A stretch of DNA of 64,000 nucleotides, from positions 62,001-126,000 of the forward strand of contig WSYC01000014.1 in assembly GCA_009773635.1 (NCBI GenBank), given 5' to 3'. Below are positions 18,039 to 27,207 of this stretch, one piece after another (positions within the stretch are counted from its first letter, which is position 1; each line of letters starts with the position of its first letter). The notes under the pieces are model-generated. The model saw only the letters and a program-made list of their open reading frames with translations, was not told the origin of the DNA and did not search any database. The stretch comes from Beijerinckiaceae bacterium. Its GTDB lineage: Bacteria > Pseudomonadota > Alphaproteobacteria > Rhizobiales > Beijerinckiaceae. A program made the position numbers and the translations under genes.

Positions 18039-18928
18039 GGATGCCAGGACCGCAGGGCTTCGATGCCCGCTATATCCGGCAGCCCGGCCCATCGCTTGAA
18101 CCCCGCATCGTCGCGGTTGAAGCACAGGGACGCGCGATCGCGTTTGACCTTGAACCGGGAGTGCTCCTGCTCGAAGCGGTCCGGCGCGGCTTTGCTGCGG
18201 AGGGTTTTGCGAGCGGCGTGGTCGAACTCGGCGCAGCTGCGCTCGGCCCCTTCGCCTATGTCATGCCGGCCCTCTCGAAGGATGGTGCGAACGCGGCCTT
18301 CTACTCCGACATCCATCGCCCGCCGGGCATCTCCCGGTTAGAGGCGGGCGCGATGACCTTTGGATCGCGGGATGGACAGCCCTTCTTTCATTGCCACGCG
18401 CTGTGGCAGGAGGCGGATGGCAAGGTCACCGGCGGGGATATCCTGCCCGAGGAAACCATCGTCGCCGAGCGCATCCACGTCACAGCCTACGGGCTTGATG
18501 GTGCGATCTTCGTGGGCAACCCGGATCCCGAAACCAATTTCACGATGTTTGGCCCGGTTTCCGCGCCCCTCGCCGGCGCGCTCGCGAAAAGACGTTCCTT
18601 TGCCATCCGTCTGCGTCCGAATCAGGATTTTGCGACTGCACTGTAAGAATTTTGCCGACTTTATAATATTCACCGCGCCCGTATCCGCGGCGGTGTCGGA
18701 TCGATGATCGGTGCGCGGCTCGCGGGCGGGATCGAAGTCCAGAACTTTGCCACCGAGGTCTTCATCCGCCGCGGCGAGATCGCACCTGACAAGGCCGGCC
18801 AGCTGGTGGCGGCGATTGATATCGGCCTCGTCGACTACACCGGCGGCACGGCGAGCGGACGAATCCTCCGGGGCGACAATCCCGTGCTGATGACGTTCGA
18901 ACTTGTTCTGGAAGAGCTGACAGCGTGA
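18035..18928 (+). pseudogene. DUF296/PPC-domain protein interrupted by an in-frame stop
   Basis: One frame runs from 18035 to 18928 with a single TAA at 18644-18646. Before it: two-thirds of a PCC/DUF296-type protein ending ...RPNQDFATAL. After it, in the same frame: EFCRLYNIHRARIRGGVGSM and then FATEVFIRRGEI, the conserved core of the second domain. The stop falls where a Glu is expected, so one G-to-T change (GAA to TAA) would explain it. Without it the protein would be 297 residues. The role of these CoA-cluster DUF296 proteins is unclear to me. It could be a real nonsense mutation or a sequence error. Confidence 0.75.
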
Positions 18929-18971
18929 CATAGGGCCATCGAAGCGCCATCATGAAGCATTGGGAGGGCCT

Positions 18972-19838
18972 ATGAGCGGATCAGGCGGGGACATCGATAT
19001 CGCGCATCTTGCGACGTGGATCGGCAAATCGGAAGCGCGGCAGGATGTGCTGCATGCCTTTCCCGCCAATGCGCTTGCAGCGACGCTGGACCGTGACGAC
19101 CCCACGTACGCCGAAGGCGTGAACCTGCCGCCGCTCTGGCACTGGCTGCATTTTCTTGCCATTCATCCGATGGCAGAGGTCGGGCCGGACGGGCACGCGG
19201 AGAAGGGCGGTTTCCTGCCGCCGGTTCCCCTCCCGCGCCGGATGTGGGCCGGCAGCCGCCTGTCCTTCCTGCGCCCGCTCCAGATCGGCGAGGCGGCTCA
19301 CCGCACCTCCACCATCAAGAGCGTCGATCACAAATCCGGCCGCTCGGGTGACCTTGTGTTTGTTACCGTGCGCCACGAGATTACCGGCCCTTCCGGCCTC
19401 GCGATCGAGGAGGAGCACGATATCGTCTACCGACCCGCCGCAGCTCCGGGGGAACCGGCTCCACCAGCCGTTCCGGCTCCATCTCCAGCGGAATGGGAAC
19501 GCCCCGTCCATCCCAACCCCGTGTTGCTGTTCCGCTATTCCGCGTTGACCTTCAACTCCCACCGCATCCATTACGATCTCGATCACGTCCGGGATGTCGA
19601 GGGCTACCCCGGCCTGATCGTGCACGGCCCGCTGATCGCGACACTGCTGCTCGATGGCTTGCGACGACAGAAGCCGGAGGCCGTCATCCGGCAATTCACC
19701 TTCCGCGCCCGCGCACCGATCTTCCATATCGATAGCTTCGCCGTGTGCGGAAAATTCGAAGATGCTGGCCAAGCCCGCCTCTGGGCGAAAAAGCCTGATG
19801 GCACGCTGTGCATGGACGCCACCGCCGATTTTGTCTGA
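18972..19838 (+). CDS. Hot-dog fold dehydratase/hydratase (MaoC/HTD2-like)
   Basis: 288 residues from the ATG at 18972, which follows GGGAGGG. The N-terminal half is a FAS1-like dehydratase domain (LPPLWHWLHFLA, PLPRRMWAGSRLSFLRPL). The C-terminal half carries the hydratase segment FRYSALTFNSHRIHYDLDHV followed by GYPGLIVHGPL, with the D/H pair of MaoC-type hydratases. Such two-domain proteins include mesaconyl-C4-CoA and itaconyl-CoA hydratases. With the adjacent dehydrogenase and CoA transferase it probably hydrates an enoyl-CoA dicarboxylate; that part is inference. Confidence 0.87.
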   Translation: MSGSGGDIDIAHLATWIGKSEARQDVLHAFPANALAATLDRDDPTYAEGVNLPPLWHWLHFLAIHPMAEVGPDGHAEKGGFLPPVPLPRRMWAGSRLSFLRPLQIGEAAHRTSTIKSVDHKSGRSGDLVFVTVRHEITGPSGLAIEEEHDIVYRPAAAPGEPAPPAVPAPSPAEWERPVHPNPVLLFRYSALTFNSHRIHYDLDHVRDVEGYPGLIVHGPLIATLLLDGLRRQKPEAVIRQFTFRARAPIFHIDSFAVCGKFEDAGQARLWAKKPDGTLCMDATADFV

Positions 19839-19894
19839 CCCTTATCCGCTTGCCCTTATCCGCCTGCCCGTATCCGCCTGCCCGTATCCGCCTG
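19839..19894. repeat. 14-base tandem repeat, four copies
   Basis: Four units of CCC(T/G)TATCCGC(C/T)TG begin at the base after the hydratase stop codon and end 17 bases before the next ATG. Units 3 and 4 are identical. The unit is not a multiple of three. It looks like slippage expansion and may vary in copy number between strains. Confidence 0.9.
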
Positions 19895-19910
19895 CATCGA
19901 AAGCCCCGTC

Positions 19911-21074
19911 ATGATCGCCAGCACACCCGACCAGCATCAGGAACTCCGCGAGGCGATCCGTGCGCTCTCGGCCACCTTCCCGGCGGAATACCACCGCAAG
20001 GTGGACGAAGCCCGTGGCTATCCCGAAGCTTTCGTCGATGCCCTGACAAAAGCCGGATGGATGGCGGCGCTGATCCCCGAAGAGTATGGCGGCTCCGGCC
20101 TCGGGCTGACGGAAGCCTCCGTCATCATGGAGGAGATCAACCGCGCGGGCGGCAATTCCGGCGCCTGCCACGGCCAGATGTACAACATGGGGACCTTGCT
20201 CCGGCATGGCTCGGCGGCGCAGAAAGCCTACTACCTGCCGAAGATCGCCTCGGGCGACTTGCGCCTGCAATCGATGGGCGTCACAGAGCCAACGACCGGC
20301 ACCGACACCACCAAAATCAAGACCACCGCCGTTAGGAAGGGCGATCGCTACGTCATCAACGGTCAGAAGGTCTGGATCTCCCGCATCCAGCATTCGGATC
20401 TGATGATCCTCCTGGCGCGCACCACCCCGCTCGATCAGGTGAAAAAGAAGTCCGAGGGCATGTCGATCTTCATCGTCGACCTGCGCGAGGCCATTGGCAA
20501 AGGCATGACCGTCCGCCCCATCCTCAACATGGTCAACCACGAGACAAACGAGCTCTTCTTCGACAATCTCGAAATCCCCGCCGAAAATCTCATCGGCGAG
20601 GAGGGGCAGGGCTTCAAGTATATCCTCACTGGTCTGAACGCCGAGCGCGCGCTGATCGCGGCAGAATGCATCGGCGATGGCTACTGGTTCATCGACAAGG
20701 TCACGGCTTACACCAAGGAGCGCATCGTGTTCGGCCGCCCCATCGGCCAGAACCAGGGCGTGCAGTTCCCGATCGCGGAGAGCTACATCGAGGTCGAGGC
20801 CGCGAACCTCATGCGCTTCGAGGCCTGCCGGCTTTTCGATGCCGGCGAACCCTGCGGCGCTCAGGCCAACATGGCAAAATACCTCGCGGCGAAGGCAAGC
20901 TGGGAAGCGGCGAATGCCTGCATCCAGTTCCACGGCGGCTTTGGCTTTGCCTGCGAATACGACGTCGAACGCAAGTTCCGGGAGACGCGGCTCTATCAGG
21001 TCGCGCCGATCTCGACCAACCTCATCCTGTCCTATGTCGCCGAGCATATTCTCGGGCTTCCAAGGAGCTTTTGA
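19911..21074 (+). CDS. Acyl-CoA dehydrogenase with a variant active-site region
   Basis: 387 residues. FAD-binding and fold segments are normal: WMAALIPEEYGGSGLGLTEA, MGVTEPTTGTDTTKIKTTA, NGQKVWISRIQHSDL, FGRPIGQNQGVQFPIAE and QFHGGFGFACEYDVER. The place where most family members have the catalytic glutamate (YEGT) reads LYQVAPISTN, so the usual base is missing; the base may be elsewhere or the activity altered. It lies after the hydratase and overlaps the CoA-transferase start. It probably oxidises an acyl-CoA made in this cluster. Confidence 0.9.
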   Translation: MIASTPDQHQELREAIRALSATFPAEYHRKVDEARGYPEAFVDALTKAGWMAALIPEEYGGSGLGLTEASVIMEEINRAGGNSGACHGQMYNMGTLLRHGSAAQKAYYLPKIASGDLRLQSMGVTEPTTGTDTTKIKTTAVRKGDRYVINGQKVWISRIQHSDLMILLARTTPLDQVKKKSEGMSIFIVDLREAIGKGMTVRPILNMVNHETNELFFDNLEIPAENLIGEEGQGFKYILTGLNAERALIAAECIGDGYWFIDKVTAYTKERIVFGRPIGQNQGVQFPIAESYIEVEAANLMRFEACRLFDAGEPCGAQANMAKYLAAKASWEAANACIQFHGGFGFACEYDVERKFRETRLYQVAPISTNLILSYVAEHILGLPRSF

Positions 21075-22252
21075 TGCGTCCGCTCGATGGCATCACTGTT
21101 GTCACACTCGAACACGCGATCGCCGCGCCGCTCTGCACCCGCCAGCTCGCCGATCTCGGCGCGCGCGTCATCAAGATCGAACGGCCCGGAACCGGCGATT
21201 TCGCCCGCGCCTATGACACGCGCGTCAAGGGGCTCGCATCGCACTTCGTCTGGACCAACCGTTCGAAGGAAAGCCTGACCCTCGACGTGAAGGATGCGGA
21301 TGCGCAGAGCATTCTCCATCAGCTCATCGGCAAGGCCGATGTGCTCGTCCAGAACCTTGCGCCGGGTGCGGCGGCGCGGCTCGGGCTGTCCTTCGAGGCG
21401 CTCAGGGAAACACATCCGCGCCTCATCGTCTGCAACATCTCGGGCTATGGGCCGGATGGGCCCTATCGCGACAAGAAAGCCTATGACCTTCTGATCCAGT
21501 CCGAAGGCGGATTCCTCTCGACCACCGGCACACCGGAGGAGATGGCGAAGGCGGGCTGTTCGATCGCGGATATCGCCGCGGGCATGTATGCCTATTCATC
21601 GATTCTAGCCGCCTTGATCCAGCGCGGCAAAACCGGCGAGGGCGCGAAGATCGAGGTCTCCATGCTGGAGGCCATGGCGGAATGGATGAGCTACCCGCTC
21701 TACTATGCCTATGACGGCGCTCCGCCTCCGCCGCGCGCCGGTGCGGCACATGCCACGATCTATCCTTACGGCCCCTTCCCGGCTGGCGATGGCAAGACCA
21801 TCATGCTCGGGCTGCAAAACGAGCGCGAATGGGCCGTTTTCTGTGACAAGGTTCTGGAGGATAGCGCCCTTGCTGCCGATCCCCGGTTTTCATCAAATGC
21901 GGCACGCAACGCCAACCGGCAGGCGTTGCGCGAGATCATCATCGAAAAACTGGCAACGATGAATGTCGAGGCTGTCGCCGGGCGGCTCGATGCCGCCGGC
22001 ATCGCCAATGCCCGTGTCAACGACATGCAGGATTTGTGGGACCATCCCCAGCTTCACGCGCGAAATCGCTGGCGCGACGTCGCAACCGCCGCTGGCCCGA
22101 TTCCGGCCTTGCTGCCACCAGCGGATTCAAGCGCGTTTGAGGCGCGCATGGCTGCTGTTCCAGCACTCGGCGAGCATACCGATGCCATCCTCACGGAATT
22201 AGGATGGAATAAGGACACCATCACCGAGCTTCGACAGAAAAAGGCGATCTAG
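21074..22252 (+). CDS. CoA transferase family III (CaiB/BaiF)
   Basis: 392 residues from the ATG at 21074, which overlaps the preceding TGA; AAGGAG precedes it. Family III hallmarks: MRPLDGITVVTLE, APLCTRQLADLGARVIKIERP, the catalytic aspartate region NLAPGAA / YGPDGPYRDKKAYDLLIQSEGG, and GAKIEVSMLEAMAEWM. It transfers CoA between carboxylic acids such as succinate and a dicarboxylate. It is the last enzyme before the TRAP transporter; the acid pair is unknown. Confidence 0.92.
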   Translation: MRPLDGITVVTLEHAIAAPLCTRQLADLGARVIKIERPGTGDFARAYDTRVKGLASHFVWTNRSKESLTLDVKDADAQSILHQLIGKADVLVQNLAPGAAARLGLSFEALRETHPRLIVCNISGYGPDGPYRDKKAYDLLIQSEGGFLSTTGTPEEMAKAGCSIADIAAGMYAYSSILAALIQRGKTGEGAKIEVSMLEAMAEWMSYPLYYAYDGAPPPPRAGAAHATIYPYGPFPAGDGKTIMLGLQNEREWAVFCDKVLEDSALAADPRFSSNAARNANRQALREIIIEKLATMNVEAVAGRLDAAGIANARVNDMQDLWDHPQLHARNRWRDVATAAGPIPALLPPADSSAFEARMAAVPALGEHTDAILTELGWNKDTITELRQKKAI

Positions 22253-22428
22253 GGCCTCCCGTGGCTGGTTTTCCACAATTGCGGAGTATGCAACAATCCT
22301 GAATTATCGTCTGGACAGAGAATGCTTCCGCCAGACCGGCGAACGCAGGACTCTTCAGAAAACGACCAATCAAGACAGGGCCAGTCAAGCTGAGACAATG
22401 GCTCTGCGGATCAACAGGGGAGAGAAGC

Positions 22429-23457
22429 ATGACACCGACACGGCGCCAGTTCGTTCAGGCCACCACACTCGCCGCCACGCTCGCCATGAGCGCGGGCGCC
22501 GCGGTCGCGCAGGCCCCGATCCTGATCAAGTTCAGCCACGTCGTGGCGCCGGATACGCCGAAGGGCAAGGGCGCGCAGAAGTTCCAGGAGCTGGCCGAAA
22601 AATACACCGCCGGCAAGGTCAAGGTCGAGGTCTACCCGAACTCCCAGCTCTTCAAGGACAAGGAAGAGCTTGAAGCACTCCAGCTCGGTGCGGTGCAGAT
22701 GCTCGCACCCAGCGTCTCGAAATTTGGCCCGCTCGGCGCGCGCGAATTCGAGGTGTTCGACCTGCCGTTCATTTTCCCGGACAAGGCCGCCTTGCGCAAA
22801 GTGACGGATGGCGAGGTCGGCAAGGGGCTGTTCGCCAAGCTCGAATCCAAAGGCATCACCGGGTTGGCCTACTGGGACAACGGCTTCAAGATCATGTCGG
22901 CCAACCGCGAGATCAGGAAGCCGGATGACATGCTCGGCCTCAAGATCCGCATCCAGTCCTCGAAGGTTCTCGAAGCCCAGATCAAGGCGCTCGGCGCGAT
23001 CCCGCAGGTGATGGCCTTCTCGGAGGTTTATCAGGCGCTGCAGACCGGCGTTGTCGATGGGCAGGAGAACACCCCGTCGAATATGTTCACGCAGAAAATG
23101 CACGAAGTTCAGGCCCACACCGCCATCACGGATCACGGCTACATCGGTTACGCCGTGATCGTGAACAAGAAATTCTGGGACGGGATCCCGGCGGATATCC
23201 GCGGTCAGCTCGACAAGGCGATGGTCGAGGCCTCGGCCTATTCGAACGCGATTTCCCAGAAGGAAAACGACGACGCGCTCGAAGACATGCGCAAGACCGG
23301 CAAGACGAAGATCTACACGCTGGGCGCATCGGCAAGGAGACCGTGGATTCGGTCTACAAGGCTCTCGGCATTCCCACGAACTGATGGCCGGAGGTTCGGA
23401 TGCCCGGCAGATCGCACGATCTGCCGGGTTGATAACGCCGCAACCCAGAAGCGGTGA
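22429..23457 (+). CDS. dctP: TRAP transporter binding protein DctP with frameshifted C-terminus
   Basis: A DctP-family periplasmic protein with signal peptide and the usual LKIRIQSSKVLEAQIKALGA and VVDGQENT segments. The first 300 or so residues are normal. After KTKIYTL the frame reads unrelated Arg/Pro-rich sequence to 23457, but another frame from 23325 encodes RIGKETVDSVYKALGIPTN and stops at 23384, the expected family ending. About 20 residues (normally TPEEK...W...) are absent at the junction, so an out-of-frame deletion near 23323 is likely. The read-through end also covers the intercistronic hairpin, supporting 23384 as the ancestral end. Confidence 0.85.
   Translation: MTPTRRQFVQATTLAATLAMSAGAAVAQAPILIKFSHVVAPDTPKGKGAQKFQELAEKYTAGKVKVEVYPNSQLFKDKEELEALQLGAVQMLAPSVSKFGPLGAREFEVFDLPFIFPDKAALRKVTDGEVGKGLFAKLESKGITGLAYWDNGFKIMSANREIRKPDDMLGLKIRIQSSKVLEAQIKALGAIPQVMAFSEVYQALQTGVVDGQENTPSNMFTQKMHEVQAHTAITDHGYIGYAVIVNKKFWDGIPADIRGQLDKAMVEASAYSNAISQKENDDALEDMRKTGKTKIYTLGASARRPWIRSTRLSAFPRTDGRRFGCPADRTICRVDNAATQKR
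23403..23428 (+). other. Intercistronic hairpin between dctP and dctQ
   Basis: CCCGGCAGATC-GCAC-GATCTGCCGGG is a perfect 11-bp stem with a 4-base loop, 18 bases after the ancestral dctP stop (23384) and 55 before dctQ. No U-run follows. It probably stabilises or partly terminates the dctP message so that binding protein is made in excess. Confidence 0.75.
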
Positions 23458-23483
23458 AGCCGATATGCCGGGGAGGCAACAGG

Positions 23484-24140
23484 ATGGCGCTGAAGCTGCT
23501 CGATCGCCTTGAGGAGGTCCTCATCGCCACGTTGATCGCGATTGCAACGCTGATCATTGTCGTCGCGGTCGTCCACCGCTACGGCACCAGCGCCTCGATC
23601 AACCTCGCACAGTGGGGCAGAAGCATCGGCCAGCAATGGCTGTTTGATGGCGGGCGGGCGGTTTTCTCCTTCCTGCGCTCGATCAATCTCACCTGGGCGC
23701 AGGAACTGTGCATCTATCTCTTCGTGTGGATGGCAAAATTCGGCGCGGCCTACGGCGTGCGCACCGGCATCCATGTCGGGGTCGATGTGGCCGTCGTCCG
23801 GCTGTCCCCGGCGTCGGCGCATATCGTGATCCTCTGCGCCTTGCTGTGCGGCGCGCTGTTCACCTTCATCGTCGGCTCGCTGGGCGCGCGCTTCGTCTGG
23901 CATATTGCGCATACCGAGCAGGTCTCGGCCGATCTCGAGGTGCCGATGTGGCTTGTCTACATCGCAGTGCCGCTGGGCTCCTACCTCATGTGTTTCCGCT
24001 TCCTGCAGGTCGCGCGGCAGTTCTGGCGGACGGGTGAGGTTCCCCAGCACGACCACAGCCATGTCGACGGGCTCGACGATCTCACGCCTTTGCCGGCGCT
24101 TGCTCCCAATCCGCTTCCTGATCACGGAGCTACCCGATGA
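23484..24140 (+). CDS. dctQ: TRAP transporter small permease DctQ
   Basis: 218 residues from the ATG at 23484 (GGGGAGGC site). Four hydrophobic segments are visible (LIATLIAIATLIIVVAVVHR; the LTWAQELCIYLFVWMAKFGAAYG region; SAHIVILCALLCGALFTFIVG; MWLVYIAVPLGSYLMCF), matching DctQ topology. ELCIYLFVWMAKFGAAYGVRTG is the conserved signature. It is larger than many DctQ because of an insert after the first helix and a His/Asp-rich tail. It overlaps dctM by 4 bases. Confidence 0.9.
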   Translation: MALKLLDRLEEVLIATLIAIATLIIVVAVVHRYGTSASINLAQWGRSIGQQWLFDGGRAVFSFLRSINLTWAQELCIYLFVWMAKFGAAYGVRTGIHVGVDVAVVRLSPASAHIVILCALLCGALFTFIVGSLGARFVWHIAHTEQVSADLEVPMWLVYIAVPLGSYLMCFRFLQVARQFWRTGEVPQHDHSHVDGLDDLTPLPALAPNPLPDHGATR

Positions 24141-25606
24141 CCAGATCCGGCATTCCGACAGCGGCAGCATCGGGGACACGCGGGTCTTGCCGCTCCGGGC
24201 TCATCATCATTGCTGCCCCTCTGCTCCTGCTTCTTGGCTGTATCGCCGCGAAGTGGGGCATCGTGCCGATGTCCGGCGGCATGCGCGTCACCATGATCTT
24301 CCTGCTGCTCGTCGCGCTGATGCTGACAGGCATGCCGATCTCGATCGCCCTCGGCCTGACCGTATTGACCTTCCTCTTTACACTCACCGAAGTGCCGATG
24401 GATTCGGTGGCGCTGAAGCTCTTCACCGGCATCGAGAAGTTCGAGATCATGGCGATCCCGTTCTTCATCCTCGCGGGGAATTTCCTGACCTCCGGCGGTG
24501 TCGCCCGGCGGATGATCACCTTCGCAACCGCGATGATCGGCCATTGGCATGGCGGCCTCGGCCTTGCCGGCGTGCTCGCCTGCGCACTCTTCGCCGCCGT
24601 TTCCGGCTCCTCGCCCGCGACGGTGGTGGCCATCGGCTCGATCATCCTGCCGGCGATGGTGAAGCAGGGTTTCCCCAACCGCTTCGGCGCAGGCGTCATT
24701 ACCACTTCCGGTGCGCTCGGCATCCTCATTCCACCCTCCATCGTCATGGTGATGTATGCGGTCGCGACGTCCGGCATGCAGGTCGAGGGGCCGACAGGCG
24801 TGAAGGTTTCATCGGCCTCGGTCGGGCAGCTGTTCATGGCCGGCGTTATCCCCGGCCTGATGCTCGCGACGTTGCTGGGCATCACAACCTGGTATCGCGC
24901 GTGGAAGAACGGCTATCCGCGCATGCCGCGCGCCACATGGGCGGAACGCGGCAAGGCGCTGAAAGACAGCTTCTGGGGCCTGTTGCTGATCGTCATCGTC
25001 ATCGGCGGCATCTACTCCGGCGCGTTCACGCCCACCGAAGCCGCCGCGATGGCCGCCGCCTATGCTTTCATCATCGCGGTGTTCGTCTACAAGGACATGC
25101 GCCTTGCCGATGTGCCGCGCGTGCTGCTGCAATCGGCATCGATGAGCGCGATGCTGCTCTATATCATCACCAATGCGGTGCTGTTCTCCTTCCTGATGAC
25201 GCACGAGAATATCCCGCAGGCGATGGCATCGTGGATCGGCGGTACGGGGCTGAACTGGATCACCTTCCTTCTGCTGGTGAACCTCCTCCTGCTGCTCGCC
25301 GGCAACGTGATGGAGCCGTCCTCCATCGTGCTGATCATGGCGCCGATCCTGTTCCCGATGGCGGTGAAACTCGGGATCGACCCCGTGCATTTCGGCATCC
25401 TGATCGTCGTCAACATGGAAGTCGGCATGTGTCACCCGCCGGTGGGGCTCAATCTCTATGTGGCCTCCGGCATCACCAAGATGGGCATCACCGAACTCAC
25501 CATTGCAGTCTGGCCGTGGCTGCTGACGATGCTCGGCTTCCTTGTGGTGGTGACCTACGTGCCGGAACTCTCGCTCTGGCTGCCGCGCATGCTGGGGATG
25601 CTGTAG
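24137..25606 (+). CDS. dctM: TRAP transporter large permease DctM
   Basis: 489 residues, very hydrophobic, with DctM marker segments FFILAGNFLTSGGVARRM, LACALFAAVSGSSPATVVAIG, TTSGALGILIPPSIVMVMY, SGAFTPTEAAAMAA and EVGMCHPPVGLNLYV. It forms the sodium-coupled channel with DctQ for carboxylates delivered by DctP. An insert near residue 220 (QVEGPTGVKVSSASVGQ) makes it longer than typical. Placement after CoA ligase and transferase genes suggests the substrate feeds that cluster. Confidence 0.94.
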   Translation: MTRSGIPTAAASGTRGSCRSGLIIIAAPLLLLLGCIAAKWGIVPMSGGMRVTMIFLLLVALMLTGMPISIALGLTVLTFLFTLTEVPMDSVALKLFTGIEKFEIMAIPFFILAGNFLTSGGVARRMITFATAMIGHWHGGLGLAGVLACALFAAVSGSSPATVVAIGSIILPAMVKQGFPNRFGAGVITTSGALGILIPPSIVMVMYAVATSGMQVEGPTGVKVSSASVGQLFMAGVIPGLMLATLLGITTWYRAWKNGYPRMPRATWAERGKALKDSFWGLLLIVIVIGGIYSGAFTPTEAAAMAAAYAFIIAVFVYKDMRLADVPRVLLQSASMSAMLLYIITNAVLFSFLMTHENIPQAMASWIGGTGLNWITFLLLVNLLLLLAGNVMEPSSIVLIMAPILFPMAVKLGIDPVHFGILIVVNMEVGMCHPPVGLNLYVASGITKMGITELTIAVWPWLLTMLGFLVVVTYVPELSLWLPRMLGML

Positions 25607-25620
25607 TTTCAGAGTCCTCT

Positions 25621-25709
25621 GCGTCATGCCCGGCCTTGGGCCGGGTATCCACGACTTTTAAGCGTTGATCGGAAGTCGTGGATGGTCGGGCTAAACCCGA
25701 CCATGACGC
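25621..25709. repeat. Cloverleaf-like palindromic element
   Basis: 89 bases bounded by GCGTCATG and CATGACGC. Inside are three hairpins in series: CCCGGCC/GGCCGGG, CCACGACTT/AAGTCGTGG, and GGTCGGG/CCCGACC. It fills the gap between convergent dctM and fumarase genes. This composite resembles repeat elements I recall from Bradyrhizobium- and Bosea-type genomes. It could also act as a bidirectional transcription stop. Confidence 0.75.
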
Positions 25710-25713
25710 GGTG

Positions 25714-27207
25714 TCACCGGCGCCACAATGCGGGCCCGAGCGTATGCACGGACTGTCCGGCCGCATCCACCGCGACCGTCACCGGCATGTCCTCGACGAC
25801 GAACTCGTGGATCGCCTCCATGCCGAGATCGGCAAAGGCCAGCACCTTCGCGGATTTGATCGCTTTGGCGACGAGATAGGCCGCGCCTCCCACCGCGATC
25901 AGGGAGGCGGCCTTGTGCCGCTTGATGGCGTCAATCGCCTCCGGCCCGCGCTCGGCCTTGCCGATCATCACCAGCAATCCGGTCTTGGCCAGAAGCTCAT
26001 CGACGAAGCGATCCATGCGCGTGGCCGTCGTCGGCCCCGCCGGCCCGACAGCCTCGCCCGCCACCGCGTCCACCGGACCGACATAGTAGATCGCACGGTC
26101 CCTCAGATCGACAGGAAGCGCCTTGCCCGCCTTCAGCATCGCCGACATCCGCGCGTGGGCTGCATCGCGCCCGGTCAGCATACGGCCGGAGAGCAGCAGC
26201 GTTTCGCCGGCTTTCCATGTTGCGACCTCCTGACGCGTGAGGTGATCAAGATCGACCTTGCGCACTGCACCGGCAGAGGTGAGCTGAATATCGTCCGGCC
26301 ACGCTGACAACGGCGGCGGTGTAAACACGGCGGGCCCCGAACCATCCAGCACGAAATGAACATGCCGGTCCGCTGCGCATTGCGGCACCAGCGCCACAGG
26401 CTTGGACGCAGCATGTGTCGGATAGGTCGCGATCTTGACGTCGAGCACGGTTGTCAACCCGCCGAGTCCCTGCGCGCCGATGCCGAGAGCGTTGATCTTC
26501 TGATAAAGCTCGATCCGCATCTCCTCGGCTTTCGAGGCAGGGCCGCGCATCAGCAATCCCGGCATGTCGATGGGGTCGAGCAGCGACATCTTGGCGAGCA
26601 GCATCGCCTTTTCCGGCGAGCCGCCGACACCGAGCCCGATCAGCCCCGGCGGACACCAGCCGGCACCGAGCTTCTCGACCGTGCGGAGAACCCAGTCCGT
26701 GACATCATCAGAGGGTTCGAGCGCGGCGAATTTCGCCTTGTTTTCGGACCCCCCGCCCTTCGCGGCGACATGCACATCGATCCTGTCCCCGGCGACCAGT
26801 TCGACGTGCAGCATCGCCGGGGTGTTGTCGCCGGTGTTCTTCCGTGCGAACAGCGGATCGGAGACCACCGAGGCCCGAAGTGGATTGGCTTCGCGTTTCC
26901 AGGCGATACGCACAGCCTCATCGACCAACGCTTGAAGGTCGCGGCTTGTGGCGATGCGTGCACCTACCCCGACCTTCATGAACACCTGCGCGGTGCCGGT
27001 ATCCTGGCACATCGGCCGCCGCCCCAGCGCCGCCATGCGCGAGTTCACGAGAATCTGACCGATCGCGCCCTTCGCGGCAGGGCTTTCCTCGCGGGCATAA
27101 GCAGCGCTCAAATTCTCGATGTAATCCGCCGGGTGATAGCAGGCGATGAACTGCAGCGCGTCCGCAAGGCTCGAGACAAGGTCATCTTCGGTGATCGTCG
27201 CTGGCAT
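25714..27207 (-). CDS. Fumarate hydratase class I (iron-sulfur)
   Basis: 497 residues, FumA/FumB type with the alpha and beta domains in one chain. Candidate [4Fe-4S] cysteines are C67 ([10 protein letters not shown]), C185 ([14 protein letters not shown]) and C277 (VPQCAADRH). The beta domain has [21 protein letters not shown] and [12 protein letters not shown]. It interconverts fumarate and malate in the cytoplasm; some relatives act on mesaconate or tartrate. Proximity to a dicarboxylate-type TRAP and CoA cluster is suggestive. It is convergent with dctM and divergent from the iorA gene. Confidence 0.93.
   Translation of the reverse strand: MPATITEDDLVSSLADALQFIACYHPADYIENLSAAYAREESPAAKGAIGQILVNSRMAALGRRPMCQDTGTAQVFMKVGVGARIATSRDLQALVDEAVRIAWKREANPLRASVVSDPLFARKNTGDNTPAMLHVELVAGDRIDVHVAAKGGGSENKAKFAALEPSDDVTDWVLRTVEKLGAGWCPPGLIGLGVGGSPEKAMLLAKMSLLDPIDMPGLLMRGPASKAEEMRIELYQKINALGIGAQGLGGLTTVLDVKIATYPTHAASKPVALVPQCAADRHVHFVLDGSGPAVFTPPPLSAWPDDIQLTSAGAVRKVDLDHLTRQEVATWKAGETLLLSGRMLTGRDAAHARMSAMLKAGKALPVDLRDRAIYYVGPVDAVAGEAVGPAGPTTATRMDRFVDELLAKTGLLVMIGKAERGPEAIDAIKRHKAASLIAVGGAAYLVAKAIKSAKVLAFADLGMEAIHEFVVEDMPVTVAVDAAGQSVHTLGPALWRR

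Noticed and set aside
23318-23330. Programmed frameshift in dctP
   Set aside because: There is no slippery heptamer, and about 20 conserved residues are missing as well, which a frameshift would not restore. A deletion is simpler.
18035-25606. Insertion sequence or phage as the cause of the two broken genes
   Set aside because: No transposase, inverted ends or target duplications were found. One lesion is a single codon and the other a short deletion.
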